Origin: an uncultured Rhodanobacter sp.
GTDB taxonomy: Bacteria > Pseudomonadota > Gammaproteobacteria > Xanthomonadales > Rhodanobacteraceae
Length of the DNA: 6,155 nt
Assembly: GCA_937906285.1 (NCBI GenBank)
Contig: CALCWL010000033.1
Location: 1 to 6,155, forward strand
Direction of reading: 5' to 3'
This document shows positions 4,437 to 6,155 of this stretch, piece by piece (position 1 is the first letter of the stretch; each line of letters opens with the position of its first letter). Both the position numbers and the translations under genes were made by a program. The notes under the pieces were generated by a model. That model was not told the origin of the DNA. It was given only the letters and a program-made list of their open reading frames with translations, and searched no databases.

Positions 4437-5894
4437 TCAGCCGGCGCGCTGGCGTTCGCTGGATGTGGGTATGCGCAGCCCCTCCCGGTATTTGGCCACG
4501 GTGCGGCGGGCAACCTGGATGCCCTTGGATTGCAATTCCTCGGCGATGGCCTGGTCGGACAGCGGCTTGCGCGGATTCTCCGCGTCGATGAGCTTGCGCA
4601 GCATGGCCTGGATCGCGGTGGCCGAGGCGCTGCCGCCGTCCTCGGTGGAGACGCCGCTGGAAAAAAAATACTTCAGCTCGAACGTGCCGCGCGGCGTGTG
4701 CAGGTATTTGCGGGTGGTGACCCGCGAGATGGTGGACTCGTGCATGCCCACCTCCTCGGCCACCTCGCGCAGCACCAGCGGGTGCATCGCTTCCGGGCCG
4801 TAGTCGAGGAAGGCGCTCTGCCGGCGCACGATCGCCTCGGCCACCTTGAGCAGGGTTTCGGCGCGCGATTCCAGGCTCTTGATCAGCCAGCGCGCCTCCT
4901 GCAGCTGGCCGCGCATCCAGCTGGCATCTTCGCCGCGGGCCTTGGCGATCAGCCCGCAGTAGTGCTGGTTCAGGCCCAGCCGGGGCTGCGAATCGGGGTT
5001 GAGGCTGACCCGCCAGCGCATGCCGTCGCGGATCGCGTAGGCGTCCGGCGCCACGTATTCCACCGGGGTGGCGTCCAGCGCCGCGCCGGGACGCGGGTCC
5101 AGGCTGCGGATCAGCACGGCGGCCTCGGCCACGTCGTCGGGCGAGGCGTGCAGGCGCCGCGCCAGCCGCGCGATGTCGTTGCGCGCCAGCAGCTCCAGTT
5201 CGCTGTCGACGATGCGCAGCGCCAGGCTGCGATGCGGCGTGTCGGCATCGAACTGCTCCAGTTGCACGCGCAGGCAGTCGCGCAGGTCCAGGCTGCCGAC
5301 ACCGGCCGGGTCGAAGCCTTGCAGCCGGCGGCGTACCGCCTCCACTTCCTCGACGCTGGCGTCGAAGCCGGCCGGCAGCGCGGCGAGCACCGCCTCCATG
5401 CCCTCGGCCAGGTAGCCGGCGGGATTGAGCGCGTCGATCAGCACCGTGGCGATCAGGTGTTCGCGCGGGTTGAACGAGGCCAGGTTGAGCTGCCAGGTCA
5501 GGTGTTGCTGCAGGGTTTCCGGGGCGGCGTTCTGCGGCTCGAAATCCTCGTCCCCGCGCGAACCGCTGTTGCTGCCCGGGCTGTTGCCGGAGAAGTCGAT
5601 CGGCGATTCCGCCGCGCCGCCGCCGTCGGCCCAGTCGACGGCGCCCTCGTCGTTCTCGCTATGGCTTTCCGGCGCCTTGTCCGAGAGCTGGAAATCGCTC
5701 TCGGCGGCATCGAGGCTTTCGGTTTCCTCGTCCTCGATCTCCTCGGCAAACTCCAGCAACGGGTTGCTCTCGGCGATCTGCCGCAGTTCGGCTTCCAGCT
5801 CCAGCTGCGACAGCTGCAACAGGCGGATCGCCTGCTGCAGTTGCGGCGTCAGGGTCAGCTGCTGGTGGAGGCGAAACTGTAATGCGGGTTTCAT
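4437..5894 (-). CDS. rpoN: RNA polymerase sigma-54 factor
   Basis: Sigma-54 directs RNA polymerase to -24/-12 promoters and needs ATP-driven enhancer-binding activators. The 485-residue product has the family's usual length and order. Region I (about 1-50) is Gln/Leu-rich (LTLTPQLQQAIRLLQLS, ESNPLLEF). Region II (about 50-125) is highly acidic and Ser/Gly-rich. The core-binding region starts near 126 (TLQQHLTWQLNL). The helix-turn-helix is LREVAEEVGMHESTISRVTT (375-394), then KYLHTPRGTFELKYFFSSG. The RpoN box ARRTVAKYRE is perfect at 462-471. I chose ATG at 5894 because MKPALQ matches the usual N-terminus. An in-frame ATG at 5924 would add ten residues; neither start has a clear ribosome binding site. 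The gene follows lptB after 79 bases, as in many proteobacteria. A run of eight T in the coding strand (4661-4668) lies in the Phe-Phe codons of the DNA-binding region. Confidence 0.97.
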   Translation of the reverse strand: MKPALQFRLHQQLTLTPQLQQAIRLLQLSQLELEAELRQIAESNPLLEFAEEIEDEETESLDAAESDFQLSDKAPESHSENDEGAVDWADGGGAAESPIDFSGNSPGSNSGSRGDEDFEPQNAAPETLQQHLTWQLNLASFNPREHLIATVLIDALNPAGYLAEGMEAVLAALPAGFDASVEEVEAVRRRLQGFDPAGVGSLDLRDCLRVQLEQFDADTPHRSLALRIVDSELELLARNDIARLARRLHASPDDVAEAAVLIRSLDPRPGAALDATPVEYVAPDAYAIRDGMRWRVSLNPDSQPRLGLNQHYCGLIAKARGEDASWMRGQLQEARWLIKSLESRAETLLKVAEAIVRRQSAFLDYGPEAMHPLVLREVAEEVGMHESTISRVTTRKYLHTPRGTFELKYFFSSGVSTEDGGSASATAIQAMLRKLIDAENPRKPLSDQAIAEELQSKGIQVARRTVAKYREGLRIPTSSERQRAG

Positions 5895-5929
5895 GCCAGC
5901 CAGGTCGAAGGAACGTGCGGCCATCCTAG

Positions 5930-5956
5930 CGCGTGGCCGGAGACGCGGCCAGCGCG
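5930..5956 (-). other. Stem-loop in the lptB-rpoN spacer
   Basis: CGCGTGGCCG (5930-5939) can pair with CGGCCA-G-CGCG (5946-5956) using one bulged base, giving about 10 bp around a six-base loop. It lies 17 bases after the lptB stop and ends just before the alternative rpoN ATG at 5924. No T-tract follows, so it is not a classical terminator. It may be an intergenic processing or stabilising structure, or a chance fold of G/C-rich sequence. Confidence 0.3.
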
Positions 5957-5973
5957 GCCCGTCACGTCCTCAC

Positions 5974-6155
5974 TCAGAGCCGGAATTCGCGGCCCAGATA
6001 GACCTCGCGGACCTTTTCGTCGGCCAGGATGTGCGCCGGCGTGCCCCGCGACAGCACCTCGCCCTCGTTCAGGATGTAGGCGCGGTCGCAGATGCCCAGG
6101 GTTTCGCGCACGTTGTGGTCGGTGATCAGCACGCCGATGCCGCGTTCCTTGAGGT
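5974..6155 (-). CDS. lptB: LptB, ATPase of the LPS export ABC transporter, C-terminal end only
   Basis: LptB is the cytoplasmic ATPase of the LptB2FGC complex that extracts lipopolysaccharide from the inner membrane. Only the last 59 residues are in the window; the full protein is about 240. The fragment begins LKERGIGVLITDHNVRETL, which contains the H-loop histidine (TDHN) of ABC ATPases in the form characteristic of LptB. CDRAYILNEGEVLSRGTP follows, and it ends VYLGREFRL, the typical LptB C-terminus. The Walker A, signature and Walker B motifs lie upstream of the window. The stop is at 5976-5974. Position immediately before rpoN is the classical lptB-rpoN arrangement and supports the call over other branched-chain-type ABC ATPases. 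Confidence 0.95.
   Translation of the reverse strand, partial: LKERGIGVLITDHNVRETLGICDRAYILNEGEVLSRGTPAHILADEKVREVYLGREFRL

Noticed and set aside
4395..5882. A 495-codon plus-strand open frame antisense to nearly all of rpoN
   Set aside because: High-GC DNA gives long shadow frames; the translation is rich in Ala, Gln, Arg and Leu with no family motif, while the minus strand encodes a complete sigma-54 with a perfect RpoN box.
5895..5924. Ten-residue N-terminal extension of rpoN from the ATG at 5924
   Set aside because: The extension is not typical of RpoN, which normally begins MKxxLQ; the upstream ATG has no properly spaced ribosome binding site. Not fully excluded.
1..6155. RNA genes, CRISPR arrays, insertion sequences, attachment sites
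   Set aside because: No tRNA- or rRNA-like sequence, no regularly spaced repeats, and no transposase or terminal repeats were seen; the only repeats are the short heptamers at 1200-1319.

Overview
The window is GC-rich (roughly two-thirds G+C by eye), and every gene I can support lies on the minus strand. Transcription therefore runs from position 6155 toward position 1. In transcription order the genes are lptB (3' end only), rpoN, hpf, hprK (broken), rapZ, a mannose-family PTS EIIA gene, ptsH and ptsI (5' two-thirds only). HprK together with a Man-family EIIA beside rpoN/hpf/rapZ, and G/C-rich spacers with GGGAATA-type heptamer repeats, point to a gammaproteobacterium of the Xanthomonadaceae/Lysobacteraceae group (Xanthomonas, Lysobacter, Luteimonas and relatives). 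That placement is an inference from gene content and protein similarity recalled from memory.

Layout: 5974-6155 is the C-terminal end of LptB, the LPS-export ATPase. 4437-5894 is rpoN (sigma-54). 3958-4281 is hpf, a short hibernation factor with a strong ribosome binding site embedded in a palindrome. 3799-3957 is a spacer with a long stem-loop and a sigma-54-like promoter candidate. 2939-3798 is hprK. 2032-2934 is rapZ. 1602-1994 is the EIIA gene, 1324-1593 is ptsH and 1-1173 is ptsI. Between ptsH and ptsI, 1174-1323 holds a tandem and inverted heptamer-repeat element and a perfect hairpin abutting the ptsI start codon.

Together the genes form a regulatory phosphorelay: enzyme I phosphorylates HPr at His15, and HPr phosphorylates EIIA at His10. 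No sugar permease (EIIB, EIIC or EIID) is visible. HprK would normally phosphorylate HPr on Ser46, and RapZ, RpoN and HPF are the classical companions of this relay. The enterobacterial-type ptsN (EIIA-Ntr) gene, often found between hpf and rapZ or hprK, is absent from this position.

The main surprise is hprK. Its first 179 codons, including a perfect Walker A motif, and its last ~107 codons are both intact and recognisable, but they lie in different reading frames. About 29-31 residues are missing between them, consistent with a 91-bp deletion, which removes the catalytic Asp-Asp pair and part of the HprK signature. HPr Ser46 is still present. Either this strain has lost HPr kinase/phosphorylase, or the sequence carries an assembly deletion. 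I found no evidence of a wholly novel system; the rest is a conserved housekeeping and regulatory cluster with unusual intergenic structures.
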